A DNA stretch of 9,140 nucleotides from Pseudomonadota bacterium (GTDB lineage Bacteria > Pseudomonadota > Alphaproteobacteria > Rhizobiales > Hyphomicrobiaceae). The notes beneath the pieces are model-generated. The model had not been told where the DNA came from. It worked only from the letters and a program-made list of their open reading frames with translations, and did not search any database. Positions 1-7,900 of the stretch are shown here, piece after piece; the first letter of the stretch is position 1; every line of letters starts with the position of its first letter. Where the stretch lies: the NCBI GenBank assembly GCA_023387235.1, contig JAEWIJ010000062.1, forward strand, positions 1-9,140. The letters run 5' to 3'. The translations under genes were made by a program, and so were the position numbers.

Positions 1-1599
1 GCTCGCGGCCGACGCACTCTCGCCGAAGCTCGGCACTTCCGCGCTGCGCGAGACATTCACGAACGCTTGCCACGTGCGATCGATGTCCCAGAGCAGCCCA
101 ATCTTCGGGCTCCAGAGATTGAAGTCGCTCCTGCCCGACTGATCGCCATTGTCGAGGAAGCGATCCTTGCGGTCGCGCGTCGCATGGAGGAATTGCGTAC
201 CGGTCACGAGCGCGACGTCGGGCATGAAGTAGAACGAGTTCTCCAAATACGCGACATAGTTCTCCGACCGGTCGAGCGAGCTCGAAAGCAGGTCGCCCTT
301 GATTGCCGACCCCGTATTCGAGTTGTTCTCGAACTGACGGTTGCTCAGCCGGCCGTTGTGAATCTGCAGACCAGCAATGAGCCGGTTCCGATATCCGCCG
401 ACGATCCGGTCATCGACGAGCCGCGCGAAGCCGCCAAAGTCCTCGTACTGGTAGTCGAGCCACTGGAAGATCGGGTGCATGAGATGACGGTCATTGTAGA
501 AGCCGCCGAACTCGAGTGCCGTGCCCTGTGCCAGTACGATCGTGGTCTTGTTGGCGATCCGCCACGCGTCGATATTGCGCTGCCAGTCGTTGAGCACATT
601 TCCTGGCGCCGGCGTTTTGGGCGCGTCGAGTGCCGTCTGCCGCGACACGCTACCGGGAATGCGCTGCATGATGTCGCTGATGCCGAAGTAGAAGCGCGTC
701 TCCACATCCTCCGAGAGACGGATACCGATGTTGCCGCTCGCGCGCGTCGCCTCGCCCCGGCTGTGATCGCGAAAGCCGTCCTGCTCCTGCCAGGAGCCGG
801 TGAGGAAAAGATCCAGCGGTCCGTTGGCGCCCGAGATGCTCGACTGCAGGCGGTGAAAGCCGAAGCTGCCGATATCGGCACTCGCCGATATGCGGTCGGC
901 ATCGCGTCCCGTCGGCGTGACGAAGTTGATCGCGCCACCGAGCGCATTGGCACCGTAACGTAGCGCATTGGCGCCCTTGTAGACCTCGACGTAGCGGTAG
1001 GCGCTCGGATCGATCTCCTGGAAGTCGCCGTAGCCGTCCGCCGTATTGCGGGGAATGCCGTCCTGCAGAAGCTGGACGCCGCGCAGGTGGAAATTGCGCG
1101 AGAGGCCGGAGCCGCGGATCGAGAGGCGCGAGTCCTCGCCCCACTTCGACTGCACGAAGACGCCCGGCACGTAGTCGAGTACGTCCTTGATCGTCGTTGC
1201 CGGCGTGCTCTGCTTATAGGCCGTGTCGGGCACGACGGCGACAGCTCCCGGTACGCGACCGAGCTCCGCCTCGATCTCGGCCGTGGTCGGCACAGTGAGG
1301 CTGCCTCGGCCCTTGATCAGGATCGGCGCGCCGGCGCCCGTCGGCGAAGTCTGCGGCGGTGGGTGCTCGGCCGCGACCGGAGCAGGCACCTGCGGTCGAG
1401 CCGGCGGGCGCGTCGCGCTCTTGGCCTTCGCGGCTTTGCTCGTTTCGACGACGAGGCCGGGCAGCGCCACGGCATTGCTCTGCGCGAGCGCGGTCTCCCC
1501 TGAAGCGCCGAACGTGCCGACGGCGAGCAACGCCGCTAGAATTGTCCTCGGGCGCACGTGCGGCGCAGCGGCCCCACGGCGCGGTCGTTGGCTTTCCAT
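1..1599 (-). CDS. TonB-dependent outer-membrane receptor, FecA-like (3' end outside the window)
   Basis: Outer-membrane receptor that would import a metal chelate or similar ligand using TonB energy. The frame is open from the ATG at 1599-1597 to base 1, giving 533 residues; about 200 C-terminal barrel residues should lie beyond the left edge. Residues 1-39 look like a signal peptide with a long basic n-region, a hydrophobic stretch near 19-33 and a cut after ALA39. A candidate TonB box (LPGLVVE, 46-52) is followed by a Pro/Ala-rich linker (about 54-92). The plug spans about 100-231 and shows DVLDYVPGVFVQ (139-150), SIRGSG (160-165), LLQDGIP (177-183), YVEVYKGANALRYGA (203-217) and GGAINFVTPTG (221-231). 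Beta-barrel strands follow, including SWQEQDGFRDH, FGGFYNDRHLMHP, a DNGDQSGR loop and VSRSAEVPSFGE. The plug is closest to the ferric-dicitrate (FecA) group as I recall it. Ligand unknown. It is probably co-transcribed with the DUF2946 gene 77 bases upstream. Confidence 0.93.
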   Translation of the reverse strand, partial: MESQRPRRGAAAPHVRPRTILAALLAVGTFGASGETALAQSNAVALPGLVVETSKAAKAKSATRPPARPQVPAPVAAEHPPPQTSPTGAGAPILIKGRGSLTVPTTAEIEAELGRVPGAVAVVPDTAYKQSTPATTIKDVLDYVPGVFVQSKWGEDSRLSIRGSGLSRNFHLRGVQLLQDGIPRNTADGYGDFQEIDPSAYRYVEVYKGANALRYGANALGGAINFVTPTGRDADRISASADIGSFGFHRLQSSISGANGPLDLFLTGSWQEQDGFRDHSRGEATRASGNIGIRLSEDVETRFYFGISDIMQRIPGSVSRQTALDAPKTPAPGNVLNDWQRNIDAWRIANKTTIVLAQGTALEFGGFYNDRHLMHPIFQWLDYQYEDFGGFARLVDDRIVGGYRNRLIAGLQIHNGRLSNRQFENNSNTGSAIKGDLLSSSLDRSENYVAYLENSFYFMPDVALVTGTQFLHATRDRKDRFLDNGDQSGRSDFNLWSPKIGLLWDIDRTWQAFVNVSRSAEVPSFGESASAAS

Positions 1600-1635
1600 T
1601 TGAAAGCGTTTCCCCGGATGCGATTGACGTACTGG

Positions 1636-1661
1636 CGGACCGACGGCGCAGCCGCTGTCCG
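1636..1661 (-). other. Intercistronic hairpin between the DUF2946 gene and the receptor gene
   Basis: Bases 1636-1640 (CGGAC) pair with 1657-1661 (GTCCG). Inside them 1644-1647 (CGGC) pair with 1651-1654 (GCCG) around a three-base loop, with a small internal loop between the two stems. The hairpin lies in the 77-base gap, 37-62 bases upstream of the receptor start. No T-run follows it on the minus strand, so it is not a standard intrinsic terminator. It could tune the relative expression of the two genes by stabilising or processing the mRNA, or it could be chance pairing in GC-rich DNA. Confidence 0.3.
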
Positions 1662-1676
1662 TGACTTCAGCAAACG

Positions 1677-2060
1677 TCAGGCGATCGAGGGTGGTCCGCG
1701 AGCTGGCGGAATGAGAGCGCGCGCCGGTTCGACGACGCGGACCATGCGCGGCGGAATTGGCTGCGCTGGCTGGAAGACGATGTAGTAGGGAGCGAATACC
1801 GGCGGCGGCAGCGCGAGTGCGTGCGCGAGACCGGAGCAGATGGGGCACTCGTTCTGCGCATCCGTCGGCCGCGGTATATCCGGCAGATTGGCCGGATCGA
1901 CGGTGCCTGTCCCGCCCCCATGGCAGATGAGCACGAGATCGGCGATCAGCGAGGCGCGCTTCAGGTGAGCGTCGAGCATCACGCCGTTGTGGCGCGCGAG
2001 TGCGTGAGCGTGCATGAGCACGCCCAGCAACACCGCAAAGCTGATCAATCGGCGCAGCAT
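1677..2060 (-). CDS. DUF2946 family small secreted protein, putative metal-related
   Basis: A 127-residue protein with a hydrophobic N-terminus (residues 4-21, ending HALA) that reads as a signal peptide or membrane anchor, so a periplasmic location is likely. It has the DUF2946 pattern: a first Cys-His pair in ICHGGG (C46, H47), then a charged spacer, then ECPICSGLAHALALPPP (C72, C75, H80). The C-terminus is Pro-rich. The Cys/His set suggests metal binding, possibly copper, but no function is established for the family. The frame stays open upstream to 2438. I chose the ATG at 2060 because GGGGAG lies just upstream (2071-2066), the signal-like helix starts there, and the longer version would overlap the divergent deacetylase gene. 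It stands 77 bases upstream of the TonB-dependent receptor on the same strand. From memory, DUF2946 genes often sit beside TonB-dependent receptors, including copper receptors, which fits this pairing. Confidence 0.85.
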   Translation of the reverse strand: MLRRLISFAVLLGVLMHAHALARHNGVMLDAHLKRASLIADLVLICHGGGTGTVDPANLPDIPRPTDAQNECPICSGLAHALALPPPVFAPYYIVFQPAQPIPPRMVRVVEPARALIPPARGPPSIA

Positions 2061-2216
2061 TCGAGCTCCCCGGCGCCATTCTGCGCGGTTCGCGCTGCAA
2101 TTCAAGTGCGCGTGTCTCCGAGAGCCTTTTTGCCGCTGTCGGCAGGGCTGCTGTGCGTTGATGCCCTGGTCTCGCATTGATAGGCTCGTCGCGTTTGAGC
2201 AACCGAGGAGCCCCGT
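2061..2216. promoter_or_regulatory. Divergent intergenic region between the DUF2946 and deacetylase genes
   Basis: These 156 bases must carry the promoters for both the leftward DUF2946-receptor unit and the rightward deacetylase. Only weak promoter matches are visible. Leftward, TTGAAT (2105-2100) and CAGAAT (2083-2078) are 16 bases apart, but they would place the transcript start almost on the ribosome site. Rightward, TTGATG (2158-2163) and TGATAG (2178-2183) are only 14 bases apart. I see no convincing Fur, Zur or other operator palindrome. Confidence 0.4.
2066..2071 (-). promoter_or_regulatory. Ribosome binding site that fixes the DUF2946 start
   Basis: On the minus strand GGGGAG (2071-2066) stands five bases before the ATG at 2060-2058. 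It supports the 127-residue product over the 253-codon open frame that begins at 2438. Confidence 0.65.
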
Positions 2217-3329
2217 ATGACGACCGCCCTTGTCTGGCACGAGAAGCTGATGTGGTTCGATACCGGGACGTTCGCGGGGCCCATGCCGGTCGGCGGCTGG
2301 GTGCAGCCGGGGGAGGCTTCCGAGAATCCGGAGGCCAAGCGGCGCATCAAGAACCTGCTCGATGCTTCCGGGATGACCGCGCACATGAAGGTCATCACGC
2401 CGACGCCGGCCAGCGACGAGGACGTGCTTCGCATCCATACGCCGGCTTATCTGGAGAAGGTTAAGGCGCTTTCGGGCGCCTACGGCGGGCCACTCGGCAG
2501 GAGCGCCTTTATCGGCCCGGGTGGTTATGAGCTTGCCTTGCTCTCGACCGGTGCCGTGATGGCCGGCGTCGATGCAGTCGTCACGGGCGCGGTCGACAAT
2601 GCCTATGTGATCTCACGCCCGCCGGGACATCATGCCGAGCCCGATACCGGCATGGGGTTCTGCGTCTTCGCCAATATCGCCATTGCCGCGCGTCACGCCC
2701 AGAAGCGGCACAGGATCAACCGCATTGCCGTCGTCGACTGGGATGTCCATCACGGCAACGGCACGCAGGCCTGCTTCTACGACGATCCGAGCGTGCTCGC
2801 GATCTCGCTCCACGAGAACGGCAATTTCCCGCGCGGCGCGAGCGGCACGGTCGAGCAGACGGGAAGCGGTGCCGGCCGCGGCGCGACGGTCAACATCCCC
2901 CTGCCGCCAGGTTCCGACACGGCCGCCTATCGCGCCGCTTTCGAGCGCGTCGTCCTGCCGGCGCTCGAACGCTTCCGGCCGGAGCTCATGTTCGTCGCGT
3001 GCGGTCTCGATGCCGGGAACAACGATCCTCTCGGCCGCATGATGCTCGGCCCCGACGATTTTCGCTGGATGACGGTGGCGGTGCTCGATGCGGCGCGCCG
3101 TCTCTGCGGTGGCCGGATCGTGTTCGCCCATGAGGGAGGCTATAGTGCTCCGACGGCGCCGTTCCTTGCGCTGCCTATTTTCGAGGAACTGACGGGAAGG
3201 CCTTCAGGCGTTGAAAACACCATGGCTGTGCGGATGGTGGGCCTGCCGGAGAGTGTGCTCTTTGCGCACCAGGAGGCCGTGGTCGAGGCCGCCCGCAAGG
3301 CTGCGGGCCTAGGCCCCGACGGGCGCTGA
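2217..3329 (+). CDS. Class II histone-deacetylase-like zinc amidohydrolase
   Basis: A 370-residue cytoplasmic enzyme of the arginase/deacetylase fold, expected to remove acetyl or other acyl groups from an amine. The active site is complete. The catalytic His pair is in RPPGHH (H138, H139). The zinc ligands are D176 and H178 in DWDVHHGNGTQ and D265 in CGLDAGNNDPLGRMM. The transition-state Tyr is Y309 in EGGYS. The N-terminus (WFDTGT, then the PEAKRRI stretch) and overall length resemble the Bordetella/Alcaligenes amidohydrolase HDAH (about 369 residues) as I recall it, rather than AcuC or the acetylpolyamine amidohydrolases. The natural substrate of this subgroup is not settled; acetylated polyamines, small molecules and proteins are all possible. 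The ATG follows a good GAGGAG (2205-2210). The gene stands alone: divergent from DUF2946 and 229 bases from the next start. Residues 335-370 form an Ala-rich tail after the conserved IFEELTG. Confidence 0.95.
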   Translation: MTTALVWHEKLMWFDTGTFAGPMPVGGWVQPGEASENPEAKRRIKNLLDASGMTAHMKVITPTPASDEDVLRIHTPAYLEKVKALSGAYGGPLGRSAFIGPGGYELALLSTGAVMAGVDAVVTGAVDNAYVISRPPGHHAEPDTGMGFCVFANIAIAARHAQKRHRINRIAVVDWDVHHGNGTQACFYDDPSVLAISLHENGNFPRGASGTVEQTGSGAGRGATVNIPLPPGSDTAAYRAAFERVVLPALERFRPELMFVACGLDAGNNDPLGRMMLGPDDFRWMTVAVLDAARRLCGGRIVFAHEGGYSAPTAPFLALPIFEELTGRPSGVENTMAVRMVGLPESVLFAHQEAVVEAARKAAGLGPDGR

Positions 3330-3347
3330 ACTCCGCCGCGGACTTGG

Positions 3348-3374
3348 AAAAAAAACCGCGCCCACGGGCGACGG
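3348..3374 (-). terminator. Possible intrinsic terminator facing left
   Basis: Read on the minus strand, a GC-rich hairpin is followed directly by eight Ts (3355-3348). Its arms are 3356-3362 and 3367-3374, with one bulged A at 3371 and a four-base loop. That is the layout of a rho-independent terminator for leftward transcription. On the plus strand no T-run follows, so it would not end the deacetylase transcript. No leftward gene is known just to the right, so its target would be an antisense or small RNA. Confidence 0.4.
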
Positions 3375-3397
3375 ATACCACGCTCGCGCGCCGTTCT

Positions 3398-3477
3398 TCC
3401 CGTGAGGGGGTGGTCCATCGTAGATTGTGGCTGGCTCCCGGCGTGAGCTTCGATCTGCAAGGTCACCCCCTCAGGGA
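3398..3477. repeat. Long nested inverted repeat (RNA structure candidate)
   Basis: TGAGGGGGTG at 3403-3412 is matched perfectly by CACCCCCTCA at 3464-3473. Past a bulged G (3402), TCCC (3398-3401) pairs with GGGA (3474-3477), giving 14 base pairs. The 51-base interior also folds: AGATTG (3422-3427) with CGATCT (3451-3456, one G-U pair), and GGCTC (3433-3437) with GAGCT (3445-3449, one G-U pair) around a seven-base loop. The stems nest into one long arm with internal loops. It matches no riboswitch class I can recognise. Confidence 0.55.
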
Positions 3478-3520
3478 GCTGGTTTCCATCTAGTCGACGG
3501 CTTACCAGTTCCCGGAATGA

Positions 3521-3536
3521 CGCCCGACGACGGGCG
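3521..3536 (+). promoter_or_regulatory. Hairpin with ACGA loop before the adaptor ribosome site
   Basis: CGCCCG (3521-3526) pairs perfectly with CGGGCG (3531-3536) around the tetraloop ACGA. It ends nine bases before the purine-rich ribosome site, where it could affect translation of the efflux operon. The loop resembles one hairpin of the guanidine-II (mini-ykkC) riboswitch, but the second hairpin that class needs is missing. Confidence 0.35.
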
Positions 3537-3545
3537 GGGCGAGCG

Positions 3546-3553
3546 AGAAGGGG
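3546..3553 (+). promoter_or_regulatory. Ribosome binding site that fixes the RND adaptor start
   Basis: AGAAGGGG ends five bases before the ATG at 3559. It supports this start over the in-frame GTG at 3427 and ATG at 3517, which lack a comparable site and would put a polar extension before the membrane anchor. Confidence 0.6.
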
Positions 3554-3558
3554 TGCGC

Positions 3559-4875
3559 ATGCGCAGGTTGTTTACCATCGCCGCGGTCCTGCTGGCAGCG
3601 GGCGCGGTGATTTGGTTCGCCTACCCGCCTTCTCGGCAGTGGCCGGTTTTCGGTCACGTCGGCAAGCTCGTTGCGCCGGCGACGCAGGAAGCGGCGACGA
3701 AGGGGCCGGCAGGCGCGGCAAAGGGCGGTCGTGGCCCCGCAGTGCCGGTCATGGCCGGCGCGGCCGTCACGGCGGAGATGCCCGTCATTCTCTCGGCGCC
3801 CGGTACCGTCGAACCTTTCGCGACGGTCGGCGTGAAGCCGCGCGTCGATGGCCAGATCTCCGAGATCGCCTTCAAGGAAGGTGACGAGGTCCGCGCCGGC
3901 GACGTGCTCTTCCGTCTCGACGATCGCCTAGTCAAGGCGCAGATACGCCAAGCCGAGGCCAACATCTCACGCGACCGCGCGGCCCTCAAGGATGCGGAGG
4001 CCATCCTGAAGCGGCGCGAGGCCCTCGTTGCCAAGAACATCGTCACCGAGGAAGCAACCGAGACGCAGCGCAGCACCGTCGAGGTTCTCAAGGCATCCAT
4101 TGCCGCGGGTGAAGCCCAGTTCGAGGCGTGGCGCACGCAGCTCGACTATCTGACGATCCTCGCGCCCATTCCCGGGCGCACCGGCGCGCTGAAAACCCAG
4201 CTCGGATCGAACGTACGCGCGGCCGATAGCGACTCACTCGTCGTCATCAATCAGATCAAGCCGATCTACGTGACCTTCTCCGTGCCGCAAGTCGATCTCG
4301 TCAAGCTGCGACAAGCGCTCGCCGCACGTTCGGAGGCGACGGTACGCGTCAACGGCGAGACGCCCGTGCAGACCGAGGGCAAGGTCATTTTCATCGACAA
4401 TCAGGTCGACAAGGCGACCGGCACGCTCATGGGCAAGGTCCAGGTCGCCAACGAGGACGAGGTGCTCTGGCCGGGTCAGGCCGTCGATGTCGAGCTTGTG
4501 GTGGAGCGCCGGCCCGGCTTCGTCGCCGTGCCGGCGAGTGCGGTGCTGCCCTCTCAGCAAGGGATGCTCGCCTGGATCATCGGCGCGGACGGGCGCGTTG
4601 CGCCGCGCACCGTGGCGCTCGCCCGGGTCATCGGGACCACGGCTTACGTATCCGATGGACTTGCGGCGGGCGATCGCGTCGTGACCGACGGCCAGCTCCG
4701 CCTTGCGCCTGGAGTGGCGGTCACCGTGCGGGAGCCGGGCAAGCCGGCGCGTGAGCGAACAGGCCCGCAAGGCGATGCTGGCACTACCGACATGGGTCCC
4801 GGTGTGGGCAAGACGGGACCCGCAGCGCGCGACACACCTTCGCCGCCCTCCGGGCCGCAGCGCGGGCGCACTTGA
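3559..4875 (+). CDS. RND efflux periplasmic adaptor subunit (MdtA/AcrA-like membrane fusion protein)
   Basis: A 438-residue adaptor that would link the inner-membrane pump encoded next to it with an outer-membrane channel. Residues 3-21 form an N-terminal membrane anchor; no lipobox Cys is present. An Ala/Gly/Lys-rich spacer (about 38-60) precedes the lipoyl half-motif SAPGTVEPFATVGVKPRVDGQI (79-100) with FKEGDEVRAGDVLFRLD (105-121). An alpha-hairpin follows (about 124-195), then the second lipoyl half YLTILAPIPGRTG (197-209). The beta-barrel follows, with PIYVTFSVPQ (235-244) and ATGTLMGKVQ (286-295), and then the membrane-proximal part with PGQAVDVELVV (305-315) and VPASAVLP (324-331). The last 48 residues (391-438) are rich in Gly, Pro, Arg and Thr and look disordered, an unusually long tail. 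The pump gene follows after 47 bases on the same strand, so the two form an operon. Start chosen from the ribosome site and the membrane anchor. Confidence 0.93.
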   Translation: MRRLFTIAAVLLAAGAVIWFAYPPSRQWPVFGHVGKLVAPATQEAATKGPAGAAKGGRGPAVPVMAGAAVTAEMPVILSAPGTVEPFATVGVKPRVDGQISEIAFKEGDEVRAGDVLFRLDDRLVKAQIRQAEANISRDRAALKDAEAILKRREALVAKNIVTEEATETQRSTVEVLKASIAAGEAQFEAWRTQLDYLTILAPIPGRTGALKTQLGSNVRAADSDSLVVINQIKPIYVTFSVPQVDLVKLRQALAARSEATVRVNGETPVQTEGKVIFIDNQVDKATGTLMGKVQVANEDEVLWPGQAVDVELVVERRPGFVAVPASAVLPSQQGMLAWIIGADGRVAPRTVALARVIGTTAYVSDGLAAGDRVVTDGQLRLAPGVAVTVREPGKPARERTGPQGDAGTTDMGPGVGKTGPAARDTPSPPSGPQRGRT

Positions 4876-4922
4876 GGCAACGTTAAGGAATTCGTCGAGG
4901 TCACGGTCGCAGAGGACAGGCC

Positions 4923-7900
4923 ATGAAGATCTCCGAGTTGTGCATTCGCCGCCCGGTCATGACCGTCCTTCTGATGGCGTCGATCGCGCTGGCGGGGCTC
5001 TTCGCCTATCGGCAGCTCCCCATCGCCGCCATTCCGAAGATCGACGTGCCGACGATCACGGTCTCGGCGCGCCTGCCGGGTGCGAGCCCCGATACCATGG
5101 CCGTGTCCGTTGCAGCGCCGCTCGAACGTCAGTTCTCGACCATTGCCGGGATCACCAACGTCACGTCGTCGAGCGTCGAAGGCGCGACGACAGTGACGCT
5201 CGAATTCACGCTCGATCGCGATATCGATGCCGCCGCACTCGACGTGCAGTCCGCCATCTCGGTCGCGACGCGCCGGCTGCCGGACGATCTCGAGGAGCCG
5301 CCCGCCTTCCGCAAGGTCAATCCCGCCGACAGTCCCGTCATCTTTCTCGCGCTGACCTCGGAGACGACACCCGCGGCCGAAATCAACGAGTTCGCCGAGA
5401 CGGTCATGCTGCCTCGCCTGTCGACGCTTCCCGGCGTCGGCGAGGTCACGATCAACGGTGCTCAGAAGCGGGCCGTGCGCATCCGTTACGACTTCGACGC
5501 GCTCGCGACGCGCAACATCTCCGTCGAGGAGCTGAGGGCCGCGGTTAGCGCCATCGCCGGCGTCGGGCCGCTCGGCTCCATCCGCACCGACCGGCAGGTC
5601 TATGTGCTCGAAACGAAGTCGGCCGAGGCGACAGCTGCTTATTTCAAGCCGATCGTCATCGCGTGGCGGAATGGCGCGCCGGTTCGCCTGCAGGACGTCG
5701 CGCAGGTCCTCGATTCGGTCGAGGATGACGAAGCCTATGCCGAGTACAACGGCCGGCGCTCGATCATCATTTCGGTTCGCCGTCAGCCGGATGCCAATAC
5801 CGTTGCGGTGACGGACGCCGTTCGCGGCATGGTTCCCGAGTTCCAGAGCGATCTGCCGCCGACCGTCGACTTGCGCATTCTCTCCGACCGCTCCGAGTCG
5901 ATCCGTGATTCCGTCCATGACGTCGAGATCACGCTCCTCATCACGGCCGTTCTGGTCATTCTCGTGATCCTGGCGTTCCTGCGCAACTGGCGTGCCACCA
6001 TCATTCCGGCTTTCGCGCTGCCGCTCTCGATCATCGGCACGTTTGCCGGCATGGCGTATTTCGGCTTCTCGCTCGACAACGTCACGCTGCTCGCGCTGAC
6101 ACTCGCGCTCGGCTTCGTCGTCGACGACGCGATCATCGTCCTCGAGAATATCGTGCGCTACATCGAGGAGGGCATGAAGCCCCTGGAGGCCGCCATCAAG
6201 GGCTCGAGGGAGATCGGCTTCACGGTCCTCTCGATCACCATATCGCTGATCGCGGTGTTCATTCCGATCCTGCTCATGGGCGGTGTCGTCGGCCGCTTTT
6301 TCTTCTCGTTCGCGGTGACGATCAGCCTGGCCATCGCGTTCTCGGGCTTCATCGCGCTGACGCTGACGCCCATGCTGTGCTCGCGCATGCTGAGCGACAA
6401 GGACGTCCACCAGGACAAGACCAATTTCCTTTCCCGTGCCTTCGAGGGCGGCTATGCGGCGATGGCCAATGGTTACCGCCGCACGCTCGACTGGTCGCTC
6501 CGCCATCGTGGGCTCATGCTGCTGCTCACGCTCGGCACGATGGTCGCGACGGGCTGGGCTTTCGCCACGGTCAAGAAGGGCTTCATGCCGACCGAGGACA
6601 CGAGCATCATCATCGTGCGCACGGAGGCGCAGCCTGACATCGCCTTCCCTGCCATGCTCGAGCGCCAGCGTCAGGTAGCCGCCGCCGTGCTGACCGACCC
6701 CGACGTGCTCTACATCAACTCGAATGTCGCCCGCACGAGCTTCAATCCGACGATCAATCGCGGCTCGATCTTCGTCCAGCTCAAGCCGCGGCATGCGCGC
6801 GAGGGACGTGCGACCATAACCGAGGTGCAGCACCGCCTGCGCCGCAAGCTCGCCGGTGTTGTCGGCATTCGCGCCTTCCCCGTTCCGCTGCAGAACTTGC
6901 GGATCGGTGCCCGCAGCGGCGCCTCGACCTACCAGTACACGCTGAGCGGCGTCGATCGCGAAGCCCTCTACGAGGGCGCGGGGCGGCTGGCGGAACGCCT
7001 GAAGGTGACGCCGGGCTTCACGGATGTGACGACCGATCTCGATCTCGGCGCGCGTCAGGTGTCGATCGATGTCGATCGTGATGCGCTTGCCCGCTATGGC
7101 GTGACGATGGATACGGTACGCTCGACGCTCTACTCGACCTTCGGCACGCGCAAGATCGCGACCGTCTACACGGCGGCGAACGACTATTCCGTGATCGTGG
7201 AGGCGAGCAAGGCCTATCAGCTCGACCCGAGCGTTCTCAACCGCGTCTATCTGCGCGCTTCGAGCGGTCAGCTCGTGCGCTTCGATGCGCTCGCCCGCGT
7301 GACGCTCGGCTCAGGTCCGATCGCCGTCGCGCGTCAGAGTCAGCTTCCGGCCGTGACCGTGACGTTCAATCTCGGCCCCGGGTTCACCCTTGGCGAGGCG
7401 GTCGCGCGCATGGTCGAGGTCGAGCGCGACGTCAACATGCCCGCGAGCGTCCATGGCCAGTTCGCCGGCACGGCCCAGGTCTTCCAGGACAGCTTCCGCG
7501 ATCAGCCGATGCTCATCCTCGCGGCGGTGCTGACGATCTACATCGTGCTCGGCATTCTCTACGAGAGCTACGTGCACCCGATCACGATTCTTTCGGGTCT
7601 GCCCTCGGCCAGCCTCGGCGCGCTCCTCACGCTCATCATCTTCGATGTGGAGCTGACGATCATCGCCATGATCGGCATCATCCTGCTCATCGGCATCGTG
7701 AAGAAGAACGCGATCATGATGATCGACTTCGCCATCGAGGCGCGATCGCGCGGCAGGGAGCCGCTAGAGGCAATTCGCGAGGCCTGTCTCCTGCGTTTCC
7801 GCCCGATCATGATGACCACTATGGCGGCACTGTTCGGCGTGCTGCCGATCGCGGTCGGTTGGGGTGCCGGCGCGGAGCTGCGCCAGCCACTCGGTCTCGC

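Larger units (their letters stand above)
3330..3558. other. Structured intergenic region upstream of the RND efflux operon
   Basis: No gene is supported in these 229 bases. GTG at 3427 and ATG at 3517 are in frame with the adaptor, but starting there would place a polar, signal-less 14- to 44-residue tail ahead of its membrane anchor. The region holds an A8 run (3348-3355), a small hairpin (3356-3374), a long nested inverted repeat (3398-3477), a CTGGT/ACCAG pair (3479-3483 with 3504-3508), and a six-base-pair hairpin with an ACGA loop (3521-3536) just before the adaptor's ribosome site. It must contain the operon promoter unless transcription reads through from the deacetylase gene. I see no clear -35/-10 pair. 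Confidence 0.6.

Noticed and set aside
67..963. A 298-codon plus-strand open frame
   Set aside because: It is the codon-phase mirror of the TonB-dependent receptor, whose plug and barrel motifs on the minus strand are clear. The plus-strand translation shows no recognisable domain.
2061..2438. N-terminal extension of the DUF2946 frame up to 2438
   Set aside because: The extra 126 residues have no family features, overlap the start of the deacetylase gene, and bypass the good ribosome site and signal-like helix at 2060.
3490..3540. Guanidine-II (mini-ykkC) riboswitch suggested by the ACGA-loop hairpin at 3521-3536
   Set aside because: That class needs two hairpins with ACGR loops. The nearest other candidate, ACGG at 3497-3500, can form only one closing base pair, so the pair is missing.
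3427..3558. N-terminal extension of the RND adaptor from the GTG at 3427
   Set aside because: It would add 44 polar residues before the membrane anchor and would lie inside the strong inverted repeat; the ATG at 3559 has its own ribosome site.
4644..6833. A 729-codon open frame on the minus strand across the RND adaptor and pump genes
   Set aside because: It is antisense to two convincing genes and its translation is a repetitive Arg/Asp/Glu/His-rich string with no domain. Long stop-free antisense frames are common opposite GC-rich genes.
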